Both the position numbers and the translations under genes were made by a program. The notes under the pieces are model-generated. The model was not told the DNA's origin. It saw only the letters and a program-made list of their open reading frames with translations, and did no database searches. A stretch of DNA of 64,000 nucleotides from Shewanella dokdonensis (GTDB lineage Bacteria; Pseudomonadota; Gammaproteobacteria; Enterobacterales; Shewanellaceae): the NCBI RefSeq assembly GCF_018394335.1, contig NZ_CP074572.1, positions 2,046,001 to 2,110,000 of the forward strand, given 5' to 3'. Shown here piece after piece: positions 36,901 to 47,723 of the stretch (positions are counted from its first letter, which is position 1; the number at the start of each line of letters is the position of its first letter).

Positions 36901-37347
36901 GTCATGCTGCGGCGCACTAGTACGGAGTCATGTAACTTCGCCGAAATATGACCACTTATGCTGCTATCTGCCTTGGCTAGAGTAGAGCGCTCTTGAGGGT
37001 AAATCAACCGTTATCGCCTTGTTGTGAAAATCTTAAAAGAACGCCGACATTTCCTATAAACCAATGTTTTTATGAGCCGCAAATTTTGCACTATAAAAGG
37101 TTAGCGTGCTAAAAAATGCTTTTCACATGCACAAATAACAAGGGTTCCTTATGGTGACATTTAACAACTATTATCATGGATAAAAAGTGGTCAACATTGA
37201 GCCCTTCGTTTTATGCACATTACAATCTTGCCCCAACTTGGTGATATGTCTGCCCAGAAAAAACGAAGCGACTTTTGCCACTGCTACTACGGCTCGGGTG
37301 TAGAGAGTAAATTGTATAAATTAATATCAATGACACATAGCTCAGTG

Positions 37348-37353
37348 TATAAT
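37348..37353 (+). promoter_or_regulatory. Likely -10 box of the typA promoter
   Basis: A perfect TATAAT about 95 bases before the typA ATG. A convincing -35 is not obvious; ATATCA at 18-base spacing is the best candidate. Confidence 0.5.
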
Positions 37354-37447
37354 CGCCGCCTTTCCGCAAGAATTAACGTATCCGGCGGCGAAATTTTTTG
37401 TCCGCGGGCATGCAGTCCCCGATGCAAACAAAGGCGTCACAAGTAAA

Positions 37448-39271
37448 ATGTCGAGTGAACTCAATAAATTAAGAAACATCGCGATTATCGCGCATGTTGA
37501 CCATGGCAAAACTACCCTCGTGGATAAGTTATTGTCGCAGTCCGGCACTTTGGCCTCCCGTGGTGAAGCGGTTGAGCGAGTAATGGACTCCAACGATCTG
37601 GAAAAAGAACGTGGTATTACTATTTTGGCGAAAAACACTGCCATTCGTTGGCAGGACTATCGCATCAATATCGTAGATACTCCCGGGCACGCTGACTTCG
37701 GTGGTGAAGTAGAACGTGTGTTATCCATGGTGGACTCGGTCTTACTGCTGGTAGACGCCGTTGATGGACCAATGCCTCAGACCCGTTTCGTGACCAAGAA
37801 AGCCTTTGCTCAGGGACTGAAACCTATTGTGGTTATCAACAAGATTGACCGTCCTGGGGCTCGCCCTGACTGGGTGATTGATCAGGTGTTCGACTTGTTT
37901 GTTAACTTAGGTGCGACTGATGCACAGCTGGATTTCCCAATTGTGTATACCTCAGCACTGAACGGTTACGCTTCATTGGATCCTGCCACTCACAGCGATG
38001 ATATGACCCCGCTGTTCCAGACCATTATCGACAAAGTGTCTCCGCCAGATGCGGATGATGAAGGTCCGTTCCAGATGCAGATTTCGCAACTGGATTACAG
38101 CTCTTATGTTGGTGTTATTGGGGTTGGCCGTATCAAACGCGGTAGTGTAAAAACTAACCAGCAGGTGACTGTGGTTGGTGCCGATGGCAAAACTCGTAAT
38201 GGCAAAGTGGGTCAGGTATTGGGTTATCTTGGACTGGAACGTAACGAAGTTACCGAAGCGGATGCGGGTGACATTGTGGCCATTACCGGTCTTGGTGAAC
38301 TGAAGATTTCTGACACAGTATGTGCCACTGGCAATGTGGAAGCCTTGCCTGCACTAACCGTTGATGAACCGACCATGACCATGACCTTCCAGGTAAACAC
38401 TTCACCGTTTGCCGGCAAAGAAGGTAAGTTTGTCACCTCCCGTAATATTCTCGAACGTTTGCAGACTGAGTTGGTACACAACGTAGCGCTGCGCGTGGAA
38501 GAAACCGATAGCCCAGATCGTTTTAAAGTGTCTGGTCGCGGTGAGTTGCACTTGTCGATCCTGATCGAAAACATGCGTCGTGAAGGCTACGAACTAGCCG
38601 TTTCTCGTCCAGAAGTGATCATTAAAGAGATCGATGGCGTAAAATGCGAGCCTTACGAGCAGTTGACCGTTGATGTGGAAGAACAACATCAAGGTACTGT
38701 TATTGAAAAACTCGGTATCCGTAAAGCGGATATGAAGGACATGCAACCCGATGGTAAAGGTCGTGTGCGTATCGACTTTATGATCCCTAGCCGTGGCCTG
38801 ATTGGTTTCCAGACCGACTTTATGACCTCGACTTCTGGTACTGGTCTGCTGTATCACTCTTTTGATCACTATGGTCCTTTGAAAGAAGGTGATATTGGTC
38901 AGCGGGCCAATGGCGTATTGATCTCTAATGCTACCGGTAAGGCACTGACCTATTCACTGTTCTATTTGCAGGAACGTGGTCGTCTGTTTATTGGTCACGC
39001 AGCAGAAATTTATGAAGGTCAGATTGTGGGTATCCACAGCCGTTCCAACGATCTGACAGTGAACTGTCTGAAAGGAAAGCAGCTGACCAACATCCGTGCT
39101 TCCGGTACTGACGAAGCTCAGACGCTGACTCCGCCGATTGTGATGACACTGGAACAAGCGCTGGAGTTCATTGACGATGATGAACTGGTGGAAGTTACAC
39201 CAAAAAGCATTCGCTTGCGTAAGAAGTATCTGACCGAGATGGATCGTAAACGCGCATACCGTCAGAGTTAA
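37448..39271 (+). CDS. typA: TypA/BipA, ribosome-associated GTPase
   Basis: A 607-aa translational GTPase of the EF-G type that binds 70S ribosomes and helps 50S assembly, with a marked role at low temperature and stress. G1 motif [10 protein letters not shown]2 in [13 protein letters not shown]3 [11 protein letters not shown]4 NKIDRPGA. Domains II, III and V follow ([21 protein letters not shown]) and the BipA-specific C-terminal domain with the basic end [19 protein letters not shown]. Full length with no defect. A strong terminator follows. Confidence 0.98.
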   Translation: MSSELNKLRNIAIIAHVDHGKTTLVDKLLSQSGTLASRGEAVERVMDSNDLEKERGITILAKNTAIRWQDYRINIVDTPGHADFGGEVERVLSMVDSVLLLVDAVDGPMPQTRFVTKKAFAQGLKPIVVINKIDRPGARPDWVIDQVFDLFVNLGATDAQLDFPIVYTSALNGYASLDPATHSDDMTPLFQTIIDKVSPPDADDEGPFQMQISQLDYSSYVGVIGVGRIKRGSVKTNQQVTVVGADGKTRNGKVGQVLGYLGLERNEVTEADAGDIVAITGLGELKISDTVCATGNVEALPALTVDEPTMTMTFQVNTSPFAGKEGKFVTSRNILERLQTELVHNVALRVEETDSPDRFKVSGRGELHLSILIENMRREGYELAVSRPEVIIKEIDGVKCEPYEQLTVDVEEQHQGTVIEKLGIRKADMKDMQPDGKGRVRIDFMIPSRGLIGFQTDFMTSTSGTGLLYHSFDHYGPLKEGDIGQRANGVLISNATGKALTYSLFYLQERGRLFIGHAAEIYEGQIVGIHSRSNDLTVNCLKGKQLTNIRASGTDEAQTLTPPIVMTLEQALEFIDDDELVEVTPKSIRLRKKYLTEMDRKRAYRQS

Positions 39272-39302
39272 TATCTGCTGATCGAAAGTCATCCAGCTTG
39301 TT

Positions 39303-39329
39303 AATCCCCCATTTATGGGGGATTTTTTT
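39303..39329 (+). terminator. Rho-independent terminator of typA
   Basis: AATCCCCC, loop ATTTAT and GGGGGATT run into a tract of seven T, 31 bases after the typA stop. Confidence 0.93.
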
Positions 39330-39380
39330 GTCTAAAAATAGCCTTTAGATAGCTTATCTCTCGCTTGTAGCGTAAGGCAA

Positions 39381-39417
39381 AAATAAAAAAGCACTATCAA
39401 CCTAAGTCAATAGTGCC
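39381..39417 (-). terminator. Rho-independent terminator of the fdh operon
   Basis: On the minus strand GGCACTAT and ATAGTGC flank a 12-base loop and are followed by TTTTTTATTT. It is located 50 bases after the fdhC stop in the correct orientation. Confidence 0.88.
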
Positions 39418-39467
39418 TTATCTGGGAAGTGCTAACGCGATATTACACCGCGTTAGCGACCACAGGA

Positions 39468-40091
39468 TTACTTATGGTCTTCCTCTTCTAGCATCATTGG
39501 ATGGTGCTTTTTAGCCCAAGCTTTGGACACCTTGCCATAGAGCATGCCGGTAATGGAACCTTCAATCCAGGTAGCCATCCACACATGTATCACTAACGAG
39601 ATCAACATCAGGATGCCACAGGCTGAGTGGATCAGGGTGGCCCAGTTTACGGTTTCTGGTGAGAACATGGGGGCAAAGTAGGGCTGCCACATCATGAAGC
39701 CAGTGATCACAAATGCCAGCACAAAGATCACGAAGGCGCGGAACAACATTTTTTGACCAGGGTTGTAATGACCCACGGGTGGAATGTTGTCTTCTTTTTG
39801 CAGCAGAACCCAGACTACAGCTTTCATCCATGGCAAATCATATTTGTTCCATTTGTTGTGGTTGTAATAGCGGATAAGCATTACTGCCAACAACACACAC
39901 ATCGCGATACCGAAGAACGGATGCATGATTTTCGCCAGTTGTGGTGTGCCAACAATGCCACCCAACCATTGGAATGATGGAAAGAAGAATGAAAAACCGG
40001 TTAAGAATGTCACTAAGCCAACGCAGACGATGGTCCAGTGACAGAGTCGGTCAATGAGCTTATGACGAACAATCATCTGTTTGTTACTCAT
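39468..40091 (-). CDS. fdhC: Formate dehydrogenase gamma subunit (cytochrome b)
   Basis: A 207-aa diheme cytochrome b of the FdnI/FdoI type that passes electrons from the Fe-S subunit to menaquinone. It has four membrane helices with likely haem ligands in DRLCHWTIV, MHPFFGIAM, LIHSACGIL and VIHVWMATW. Its ATG overlaps the fdhB stop (ATGA). Last gene of the operon; length normal. Confidence 0.93.
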   Translation of the reverse strand: MSNKQMIVRHKLIDRLCHWTIVCVGLVTFLTGFSFFFPSFQWLGGIVGTPQLAKIMHPFFGIAMCVLLAVMLIRYYNHNKWNKYDLPWMKAVVWVLLQKEDNIPPVGHYNPGQKMLFRAFVIFVLAFVITGFMMWQPYFAPMFSPETVNWATLIHSACGILMLISLVIHVWMATWIEGSITGMLYGKVSKAWAKKHHPMMLEEEDHK

Positions 40092-40992
40092 TGTTTGTCC
40101 TCCTCTGTTTCAGCGGCGGCGTCAACATAGCCTGGCTGATCTTCCTCAACAATATTGCGTCCTACGGTGATGCGATGCAGCAAGGCAAAACCAGCGGTAG
40201 CCAACAAGCCAGCGGTACCCAAAGGTTTCAGCCAATCCTGACGGATTTCAGTAGCAGCAGGTACCACAGGATCTGTTGGCATGCCGTAGGTATCTGGTTT
40301 ATTGATGTCGTGCAGGATCATCATGTAGTGGGTGCCGCCAACGCCTTCTGGGTTGTACAGACCAGCATTGGCGAAGCCGCGTTCTTTCAACTGGGCAACA
40401 CGTTCTTCTGCATAGAACAGCATGTCTTCACGAGTACCAAAACGCAGTGCACCTACAGTACAAGTTTTCACACATGAGGGTTCTAAGCCCACTGCCAAGC
40501 GGTCAGAACACAAAGTACATTTATAGGCTTTGTTGTCCTTTTTACTGATTTTAGGCACATTGAATGGACAGGCACTGGCACAATAACCGCAACCAATACA
40601 TCTGTCTGAATCAAAGTCCACAGTACCGTTGGCGTGTTGCACGATAGCGCCTGAAGTTGAACAAGCTTTCAAACAAGCCGGATCGGCACAGTGCATACAT
40701 GCAGTGTGGGTGAACTGCCAACGCAGTTTGTTTTCATCCATCACTTCGTGGTACTGCATGATGTTCCAGCTTTCAGGAGACAGCGTCATTGGATTTTGAT
40801 AGCTGCCTTGGAAAGTGCCCACTTCGTCACGTAGATCGTTCCACTCTGAACACGCTACCTGACAGGCTTTACAGCCAGTACATTTAGTAGCGTCGAACAG
40901 TTTAGTTACCTCTTTCACTGCCCCTGTACGAGCTTGTGCAGAGGGGTGATATCGGTTGTGCCAGAGCGACGAATAATATCTTGAGTAGCCAT
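40088..40992 (-). CDS. fdhB: Formate dehydrogenase beta subunit, four Fe-S clusters (frameshift near start)
   Basis: Iron-sulfur subunit of about 300 aa. Cysteine groups CTGCKACQVAC, CMHCADPACLKAC, CIGCGYCASACP and CTLCSDRL with CVKTC give four 4Fe-4S clusters; a C-terminal helix (LGTAGLLATAGFALLH) anchors it. The true start MATQDIIRRSGTTDIT is the ATG at 40992, with GGAGG inside the end of fdhA. The frame then breaks at the G4 run 40943-40946; adding one base joins TDIT to PSAQARTGAVKEV. A frame-internal start at 41017 seems to avoid the break but gives a nonsense N terminus. Confidence 0.93.
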
Positions 40993-40994
40993 GA

Positions 40995-43900
40995 TTAGAA
41001 GCCCTCCGCTTTAGCAATATTCACAAGGAATGCTTTGTACTCAGGTGTTTGCGTATTAGCGTCACCCACAGCGGAAGTTAGCTCATTGACGATATAACTC
41101 TTCTGAGTCAGCGCTTCATAGCTACCATGGCGCGGAATACCAATAGTGTGCACCGGTTTGCCCTGTACCATCATAGGTTGCAGACGTTTAGTCACATACG
41201 CTTTAGTGATGATGTGTGAACGTTTAGAGGTTACTTTCACCCAATCACCGTTAGCGATACCTTTCTCGGCCGCCAGCGTTTCATCGATTTCAATGAAGTG
41301 TTGTGGCTGAGTAATCGCGGCTAGACGACAGTGAGTTGTCCAGTTGTTGAAGTGTTCGGTCATTGAGTAGGTAGTCCCTACGTATGGGAACTCTTCATTA
41401 GTCCCAAAGGTTTCACGCATACCTTGGAACATACGAGCAACTGGGTTGTTAGTGACTTTTGGATGCAGCGGATTGCTGGCCAGCGGTGATTCAAATGGTT
41501 CATAGTGTTCAGGGAACGGACCATCTTTCAAGGCACGCAATGCGAACAAGTGACCCACACCATCGGCTTGCATGATGAATGGATGGGCTGAATCTTCTGC
41601 ATTTAACTTAGCGTTAAAGTCTGGTACGTCAATGCCTTGCCATTTGTTGTCTTTATATTCAAGCAACACACGGCTTGGATCGCGTGGTTTACCATGTACG
41701 TCACATGAGGCACGGTTGTACAGAATGCGGCGGTTAGCCGGCCAAGCGAATGACCAGTTTGGCGTGATACCTTTGCCAGATGGGTCGCTGTTGTCACGGC
41801 GGTCCATCATGTTGCCTTTTTCGGTCCATTGACCGGTATAAATCCAGATACCACAAGAGGTTGAACCATCGGCTTTCAACTCTGAGAAGCTATTGAGCAG
41901 CTTGCCAGTATTGAGGTCGTAACCGTTCATCTCTTTCGCCAGTTCTTCGGAGCTAGGTTCATGCTCGATAGCATAATCCCATTTAATCGCTTCGATAGGT
42001 TCAGGCAGGCGGCCACCTTCTTCACGATACAGGCGTTTCAGTTCCAGCATGATGCCAGACAGAATAGCCGGATCTGACAGAGCTTCACCTGGTGGATTTG
42101 CGCCTTTGTAATGCCACTGTAACCAGCGACCAGAGTTAGCAATTGAACCACTTTCTTCAGCAAAACAAGTGGTTGGCAGACGGAAAACTTCAGTTTGGAT
42201 ATTTGCAGTGTCAACATCGTTGAACTGGCCAGCGTTACGCCAGAAGGTGGAAGTTTCGTTTGCCAAAGCATCCAGAATGACCAAGAATTTCAGGTTAGAT
42301 AAACCTTTAGATACTTTTTGTTTATCTGGCTGAGAGTTCAGGGTGTTAATCCCTTGAATGAAGTAACCATGCACTTCACCGTGAACCATCATGTCGATCT
42401 GTTTGTTGATATCGTACTGCTGATCCCATTTTGGCAACCAGTCATAACCGAAATCGTTTGCAGCTGTTGCGTGATCACCGTAGAACGCTTTCAACAGCGA
42501 CACGGTAAATGCTGGCGTGTTATGCCAGTAGTTGGTTGAGTTCGGACGCAGTGGTTTTGGGGTGTAGTGCTTCAGGTAAGCTTCAAGATTGATATCTTGA
42601 TCTTGTGGCAGCTTCAAATAACCAGGCAGACCCTGGCATAGCAGTGCCAAGTCAGTTGCCCCTTGTACGTTTGAGTGACCACGCAGTGCGTTAACACCAC
42701 CGCCCATAATCCCCATGTTACCCAGCAACAACTGGATCATGGCCATGGTACGGATGTTTTGTGCGCCTACACTGTGCTGTGTCCAACCCAAGGCATAGAG
42801 GAAAGTCGCCGCTTTGTTATCAACATGGGTGGCGCCAATCTGTTTACATACGTCTAAGTAAGCATCTTTAGGTGTACCAGTAATGCTTGATACTGTGTCT
42901 GGATCGTAGCGTTCAACGTGTTTTTCAACAGGTTCAGTACGCAACGTGGGTGGCTCATGGTTGGGTCGACTTTAGCGTAGCCTTCGTCATCCAACTCATA
43001 GAACCAAGAAGATTGGTCATAAGTGTTAGTGGTATCATCAAAGCCACTGAACAAACCATCGTTAAAGTCAAAGTCTTCACGCACGATATAGGGGGCGTTG
43101 GTATAGGCTTTGACATATTCAACGTTGATCTGATTGGTGCTGAGCAGATAGCGGATCATCCCCAGCAGGAAAGTAATATCAGTACCTGAACGCAGTGGGG
43201 CATAGGTATCTGCTACAGCCGCACTACGGTTGAAACGTGGGTCAACCACAATCAAACGGGCGTTGTTGTGTTCCATTGCTTCAGTGACCCAACCAAAACC
43301 TACTGGGTGAGCTTCTGCTGCGTTTCCGCCCATCACGATTGCGAGGTCGGTATTTTTCATGTCGGCCCAGTGGTTGGTCATTGCACCACGGCCAAAGGTT
43401 GGTGCCATCGCGGCAGGAGTTGGCGCGTGACATACGCGGGCGATGTTATCCAAGCCCAGCATACCGATAGCACGGCCAAATTTATGGGTCATGAAACAAC
43501 CTTCGTTAGCTTGTGCTGACGAGGTCATCATCCCCAAACTGGTCAAACGGTTAACGGTTTGGCCTTTAGCATTTTTTCAACTAAGTTGGCGTCACGTTCA
43601 TCTTTTACCAGACGCGCGATGCGTTTGAACGCTTCGTCCCAGCTAATACGTTGCCATTCATTGCTACCTGGCTTGCGTACTTCTGGATACTTCAGCCGGT
43701 GTGGGCTGTTGACATAATCTACCAAGCCCGCGCCTTTTGGACATAATGCGCCGCGGTTGATTGGGTTATCAGCATCACCTTCAATATGGAAGATGTGTTG
43801 TTCGGCATTTTTGCCATTGCTGCTGTGGCTATACATCAGCAGACCGCAGCCAACTGAACAATAACAGCAGTTATTGCGAGTTTCTTTGGCCCTGATGAGT

Positions 43901-44010
43901 TTAAATTCTCTGACTGCGGCAAACGCTTTATCAGACATCAGCCCCAATGCGGAAATGGCTGATGTGGCTGCTCCAGCGGCACACAGTTTGAAAAACTGTC
44001 GTCTGTTCAT
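40995..44010 (-). CDS. fdhA: Formate dehydrogenase alpha subunit, molybdo-bis-MGD, Cys type (two frameshifts)
   Basis: Catalytic subunit of about 1000 aa, periplasmic, oxidising formate to CO2. The N terminus is a Tat signal (MNRRQFFKLCAAGAA). The 4Fe-4S site reads CCYCSVGCGLLM with CPKGA downstream. The Mo ligand is cysteine, in IARVCHAPT; no UGA selenocysteine codon is used. Two breaks: T6 at 43572-43577 and T5 at 42921-42925. One base added at each gives VEKNAKGQTVNRLTSLG and LLKKHVERYDPDT. With fdhB and fdhC it makes a membrane-bound, quinone-reducing enzyme. No fdhD/fdhE or chaperone gene lies next to it. A perfect CRP site lies 320 bases upstream. Confidence 0.93.
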
Positions 44011-44329
44011 ACTTCACTCTCACACGCTTGTTGTTATGAGTTGTGGCACGTCACCCAAAATAGCGGCGGCGTTGAGTAGCAGGAATAAACCCTACTTAGG
44101 GCGTGATTATTTTTTAAATAACTTTAAATAACAAATTATGACATGTGATCAATATCCTGTTTTTCAATAAGTGAAATATTCATCTATAAAAATGCAATTA
44201 ATTGGTAATTTTAAGAATTAAAAACTGTAAAATATAAAAAAATAGGTATTTATGTATAAAATATCTATGGTCAAAATGACTTATTGAAAGTGGCAAAATT
44301 GTCCATAAATAAATAACTGGGAGATGCTA

Positions 44330-44345
44330 TGTGATTTAGATCACA
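44330..44345. promoter_or_regulatory. Perfect CRP palindrome upstream of fdhA
   Basis: TGTGATTTAGATCACA is an exact TGTGA-N6-TCACA palindrome extended by an inner T and A. It is 320 bases from the fdhA start. If it acts as a class II site, transcription would begin near 44296, leaving a leader of about 285 bases. Confidence 0.8.
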
Positions 44346-44821
44346 TTTGAAGCGGCGTTCAAAGTGACTTAAACAAGTGAAAATGCGTAACTGAGACAAA
44401 ATTACCCATACTTAATGTGGGGTAAATTGTGGAGTGTGTCACAAATTTGTCGTTAATGTCCGACCATCGGCCAACACGACAGTGTGATCCCCATAGGGTG
44501 TGATGGGGCACTTTTGACTTCGGCTCATGACCGCTAATGGTTCACTTATGTTCTTCGCCAAATATCAAAAGGTGTTTGTCCGCTAACGTTGGGTGGTAAT
44601 TTTGTCGGTACAGAGGTGCAGTAAGCAGCACCACCATCATTGGTTATCGCTGGCAAATTGGCTCATGAACTGTGAGGGTTACTGCTGTCCATGGTTAGGG
44701 CAACTGGGTGGCCGAGAGATACAGTTTGGCCCTGAATGACCATCACCAGGATAGCTAAGTGAGCTGGTGGTGTTTCGCGGGTGATATATTGGTGCGGCAG
44801 CTTGTCTGATAGCGCTGGGTG

Positions 44822-44855
44822 CTGCACAGGTTTACTGAATAATAAACCCGTGCAG
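44822..44855 (-). terminator. Strong hairpin after the NapH-like gene
   Basis: CTGCACAGGTTTA and TAAACCCGTGCAG pair with one mismatch around an eight-base loop. It starts ten bases past the corrected stop of the minus-strand gene at 44866. There is no long U-tract, so its terminator role is probable but not proven. Confidence 0.5.
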
Positions 44856-44865
44856 GACTTAGGAA

Positions 44866-46076
44866 TTAATGGCTTACATGGTCAATCATCTGCAGTAGTT
44901 GCATTCTTACTGCATCAGGTGTCTGGCTATCCCAATAACCAAACAGCCAGGCTATCAGGGGAGAAAGAACATAATAGTCAGCATGCCCAGCATGAGTGAC
45001 CGCGCAGAAATGGCATGATTGCCCGGTAGTGCCAGTCCGAGAGCTTCTTTCTTCGGACAAGCGGCAACGCAGCGCATACAGGCCTGACATTCATCGCTAC
45101 GAACCGTAGTTTTGGTGTGAACAATAATATTGGCCGGACATGCCCGAGTACACTTGTCACATTTCATGCCTTTGCTCAGTAAGCAAGCGTTATCATTCCG
45201 GCGAATTTTGAAGGGGCTTAGAAAGCTAAGTAAGCCCAGAACGGCACCATAAGGACACAGGTAACGGCAGAATCCTTGGCGCCGCCATGACGCAAGCATC
45301 AGGATTAAGGCAAAACCGCATAAGGTGACCAGCCCAGGAGTGACAAAGAACAATGCCATCTTGAGGTCAGCCACTTTATGGTAGTTGCTTTGCAGGTAGC
45401 TGGGAATGCCCATCGCTGGCATGCCTGCCACTAGGGAGACAAATGCAGCTAACAGGACGTACTTAAGCATGCGTAAGGGCCAATCGAGCCATCTTGGCGG
45501 CATGAGTTCTTCTTTGATAAAACGCTTTCGCAGCAGGTATAAGTGTTCGCCGGCCAGTCCAATCGGGCAGGCCCAGCCACAGAATGCTCGCTTGCATAGA
45601 ATACCTGTGAGCAACACGATTGCTAACATCACCGCGGCGGCCGGATGGGTTTGATCCCATAAGCCTAATGACACTATCCCCTTAACTTCTATGGCACCGG
45701 CAATGGGTAAAAAGGCATCCACTACATTGGGACGACCCACCACCGGGGTCATGCCAGCTTTAAGCATCAGGCTATTGATGGTGTACTGCACCGCAACAAT
45801 TAACAGTGCCAGGGCGATGAGGTGTTGGCATGCGGAGCGTAACTCGTTGATCCGCATTTCACCTTTAGCAAAGGCGGGTTTGCGCCACTGTAGCAATGCC
45901 AAAACAGCAATTGCCAGCAATGTGCCACCAAGTAACACCGGGCTGGCACTAATAACTAACGCTATGAGTAAAGACGCAGCCGCAACAACCGCTCCATAGC
46001 GTTTACCCGCCCACCACAGCTGACTGGCACCATAAAGCAATGCCAACATTAAGGTGACGGATTCGGTAATGGTCAT
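44866..46076 (-). CDS. NapH/YccM-like 4Fe-4S membrane ferredoxin (frameshift near C terminus)
   Basis: A polytopic membrane protein of about 403 aa. The start MTITESVTLMLALLYG at 46076 has AGGA eight bases upstream. Helices are followed by CKRAFCGWACPIG and CRYLCPYGAVLG, the NapH/CcoG/YccM signature, then two ferredoxin clusters, CLLSKGMKCDKCTRACP and CQACMRCVAACP. Such proteins move electrons from quinol across or along the membrane. The frame breaks at the G4 run 44958-44961; one extra base continues FFLPLIAWLFGYWDSQTPD to a stop at 44866. It is divergent from a diguanylate cyclase. NapH itself is less likely because no nap genes are present. Confidence 0.85.
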
Positions 46077-46344
46077 GAGATTTCCTACATCTGAGAGTCT
46101 GTGCCTAGTGTGAAACCCCGCAGGCAAAATAGTTGTATTTGAGGTGTAGGATTTGTGCACCAGATCCAACAATGCTAACGGCATAGTAAAAATTCGTGTT
46201 CTGGCTCACATAGATGGATAGTCCGGTAAAGGTTAAAATATGGTGTCAAAAATGCTGTCAGAAAGTGGTCTGGCAGTGATATTCCGCTATTTTCGCTAGA
46301 ATAAAAAATTGTTAAAATTGAGTTAATTATCTTAGGGGTGGCCG

Positions 46345-47700
46345 ATGCGGAATTACAGAGGAATCATTAGCAAATCCCTCTGGGGAATACTGGCGTTGTG
46401 TTACTTTGCGGTGACTTATGAAGTCGTTGAGTATTTACAACGCAGTTATAGTCGGGATATTGCGGAAGATCGCGCAGACGATTTGTCACGGCAACTGGCG
46501 TTGGTGCGCTATCGGCTGGAAGCCTCTGTCACCGCTGAAGTTTTTCAGGCAAATGCTTTGGCGTCTTATATCTCTGTGAGCCCGCATTCCACACCACAAC
46601 AATGGCTTCCATTGGCGCGAGGCATCATTCGTAAAGCTATCCATATTCGTAACATAGCGGTAGCTCCTGACGATGTTATCAGTTTTGTTTTTCCTTTGGC
46701 TGGCAATGAAAAGGTTCTGGGACTGGATTTTCGAGAGACGTCGCAGTGGCGTACCGTGCAGTTGGCTCGTCAGCAACAGAACATCTTCATCGCTGGGCCG
46801 CTGACATTAGTCCAGGGCGGAGAAGGTCTGGTTGTCCGCATTCCTATTTTTTCTGATCCGCCAGCCAATACCCATTACTGGGGCGTATGCAGTGTTGCTT
46901 TGGACTGGCATCGCTTATTGCATGACGCTGGCAGTGATTCCTTCCCCGATGACATCGAATTGGCAATGCGCGGTGTTGATGGCCTAGGGCCGCTAGGCGC
47001 AGTGTTTTATGGCGATCCTGCGGTTTTCCTCCAACCGCTACGTAGCGAAACCGTTAATCTGGTCAGTGGCGTTTGGGAGTTAGCAATTAGGGCAATACCC
47101 AGCAACTCTACAGAATTATGGTTTCGGAGTAACTTAGTAAGGTTATTAGGCTACACGCTCTCATTTGTCTTATTTGGCGTAGTTATGCTGCTGTTAAATG
47201 CCTATCGTAATGCTCGTCGTTATTTCTATGAAGATGTGCTGACCAAGATCAGCAATCGTCGCCGGGCGATGCGGGTGCTGGATAAGCTACAGAAGCATGG
47301 TAGTCATTTCTGCATCTTCAATATCGATCTTAATAATTTTAAACAGATTAACGATACTTATGGTCATGTTGCGGGTGATGCGTTGTTGATTGAGATTGCC
47401 GCGAGGCTTGAGCGAGAATTGCGGGGGAGCGACATGGTGGCCCGCATCGGGGGCGATGAATTTTTAGTGATCTTGCCACGAATATCCGATACCGACAGTA
47501 TTCTGGCAATTCAACAAAAAATTATGACCCAGGTATGTGCACCAGACTTTAGTTGGCGAGGGCTAAACCTGCCGATACAGATGAGTATGGGTTACGCCTG
47601 CTACCCTAAAGATGCGGATGATATTGAGGAATTACTGCACATTGCTGACCGTGCTATGTACCTAGATAAACAACAGCACAGAGGGCGAGAGGCAAGATAA
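46345..47700 (+). CDS. Membrane diguanylate cyclase with periplasmic sensor
   Basis: A 451-aa protein: first membrane helix near residues 8-28, a periplasmic sensor of about 230 residues with CHASE-like character (SYISVSPHSTPQQW; IRNIAVAPDDVISFVFP), second helix (LLGYTLSFVLFGVVMLLL), then a GGDEF domain with ARIGGDEFLVILP. The active site GGDEF is intact. I do not see an RxxD inhibitory site (the residues before GGDEF read ELRGSDMVARI). It makes cyclic-di-GMP in response to an unknown periplasmic cue. Confidence 0.92.
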   Translation: MRNYRGIISKSLWGILALCYFAVTYEVVEYLQRSYSRDIAEDRADDLSRQLALVRYRLEASVTAEVFQANALASYISVSPHSTPQQWLPLARGIIRKAIHIRNIAVAPDDVISFVFPLAGNEKVLGLDFRETSQWRTVQLARQQQNIFIAGPLTLVQGGEGLVVRIPIFSDPPANTHYWGVCSVALDWHRLLHDAGSDSFPDDIELAMRGVDGLGPLGAVFYGDPAVFLQPLRSETVNLVSGVWELAIRAIPSNSTELWFRSNLVRLLGYTLSFVLFGVVMLLLNAYRNARRYFYEDVLTKISNRRRAMRVLDKLQKHGSHFCIFNIDLNNFKQINDTYGHVAGDALLIEIAARLERELRGSDMVARIGGDEFLVILPRISDTDSILAIQQKIMTQVCAPDFSWRGLNLPIQMSMGYACYPKDADDIEELLHIADRAMYLDKQQHRGREAR

Positions 47701-47723
47701 TCCTCGCCTCTGCGGAAGGAAGA

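Larger units (their letters stand above)
36692..37447. other. glnA / typA divergent regulatory region
   Basis: About 750 non-coding bases. The left part holds the glnA sigma-54 promoter and NtrC sites. The right part holds the typA promoter, with a consensus TATAAT at 37348-37353. The middle (about 36930-37300) shows no gene I can support; a short plus-strand frame from 37213 lacks a ribosome site. Confidence 0.6.
44011..44865. other. Long intergenic region between fdhA and the NapH-like gene
   Basis: About 855 bases. The part next to fdhA (44011-44330) is strikingly AT-rich and ends at a perfect CRP palindrome, so it is probably the promoter and a long leader of the fdh operon. The part 44346-44865 is of normal composition, has no gene with a ribosome site, but on the minus strand keeps short open pieces (for example PYGDHTVVLADGRTLTTN and PPNVSGQTPFDIWRR) broken by stops. 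It looks like a decayed or repeated element. A hairpin at 44822-44855 lies just past the NapH-like gene. Confidence 0.5.

Noticed and set aside
36901..36921. Third NtrC site upstream of glnA
   Set aside because: Spacing would be right, but the bases match the consensus too poorly.
43400..43460. Possible selenocysteine formate dehydrogenase
   Set aside because: The Mo-ligand codon reads cysteine (ARVCHA); the stops in fdhA are caused by short homopolymers, not by UGA at the active site.
44580..44600. Integron attC-like core (GTTGGGT next to GCTAAC)
   Set aside because: The complementary RYYYAAC element is not a proper match and there is no integrase or cassette gene.
44346..44865. Molybdenum-cofactor riboswitch upstream of fdhA
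   Set aside because: I could not match the conserved core of that RNA class on either strand.
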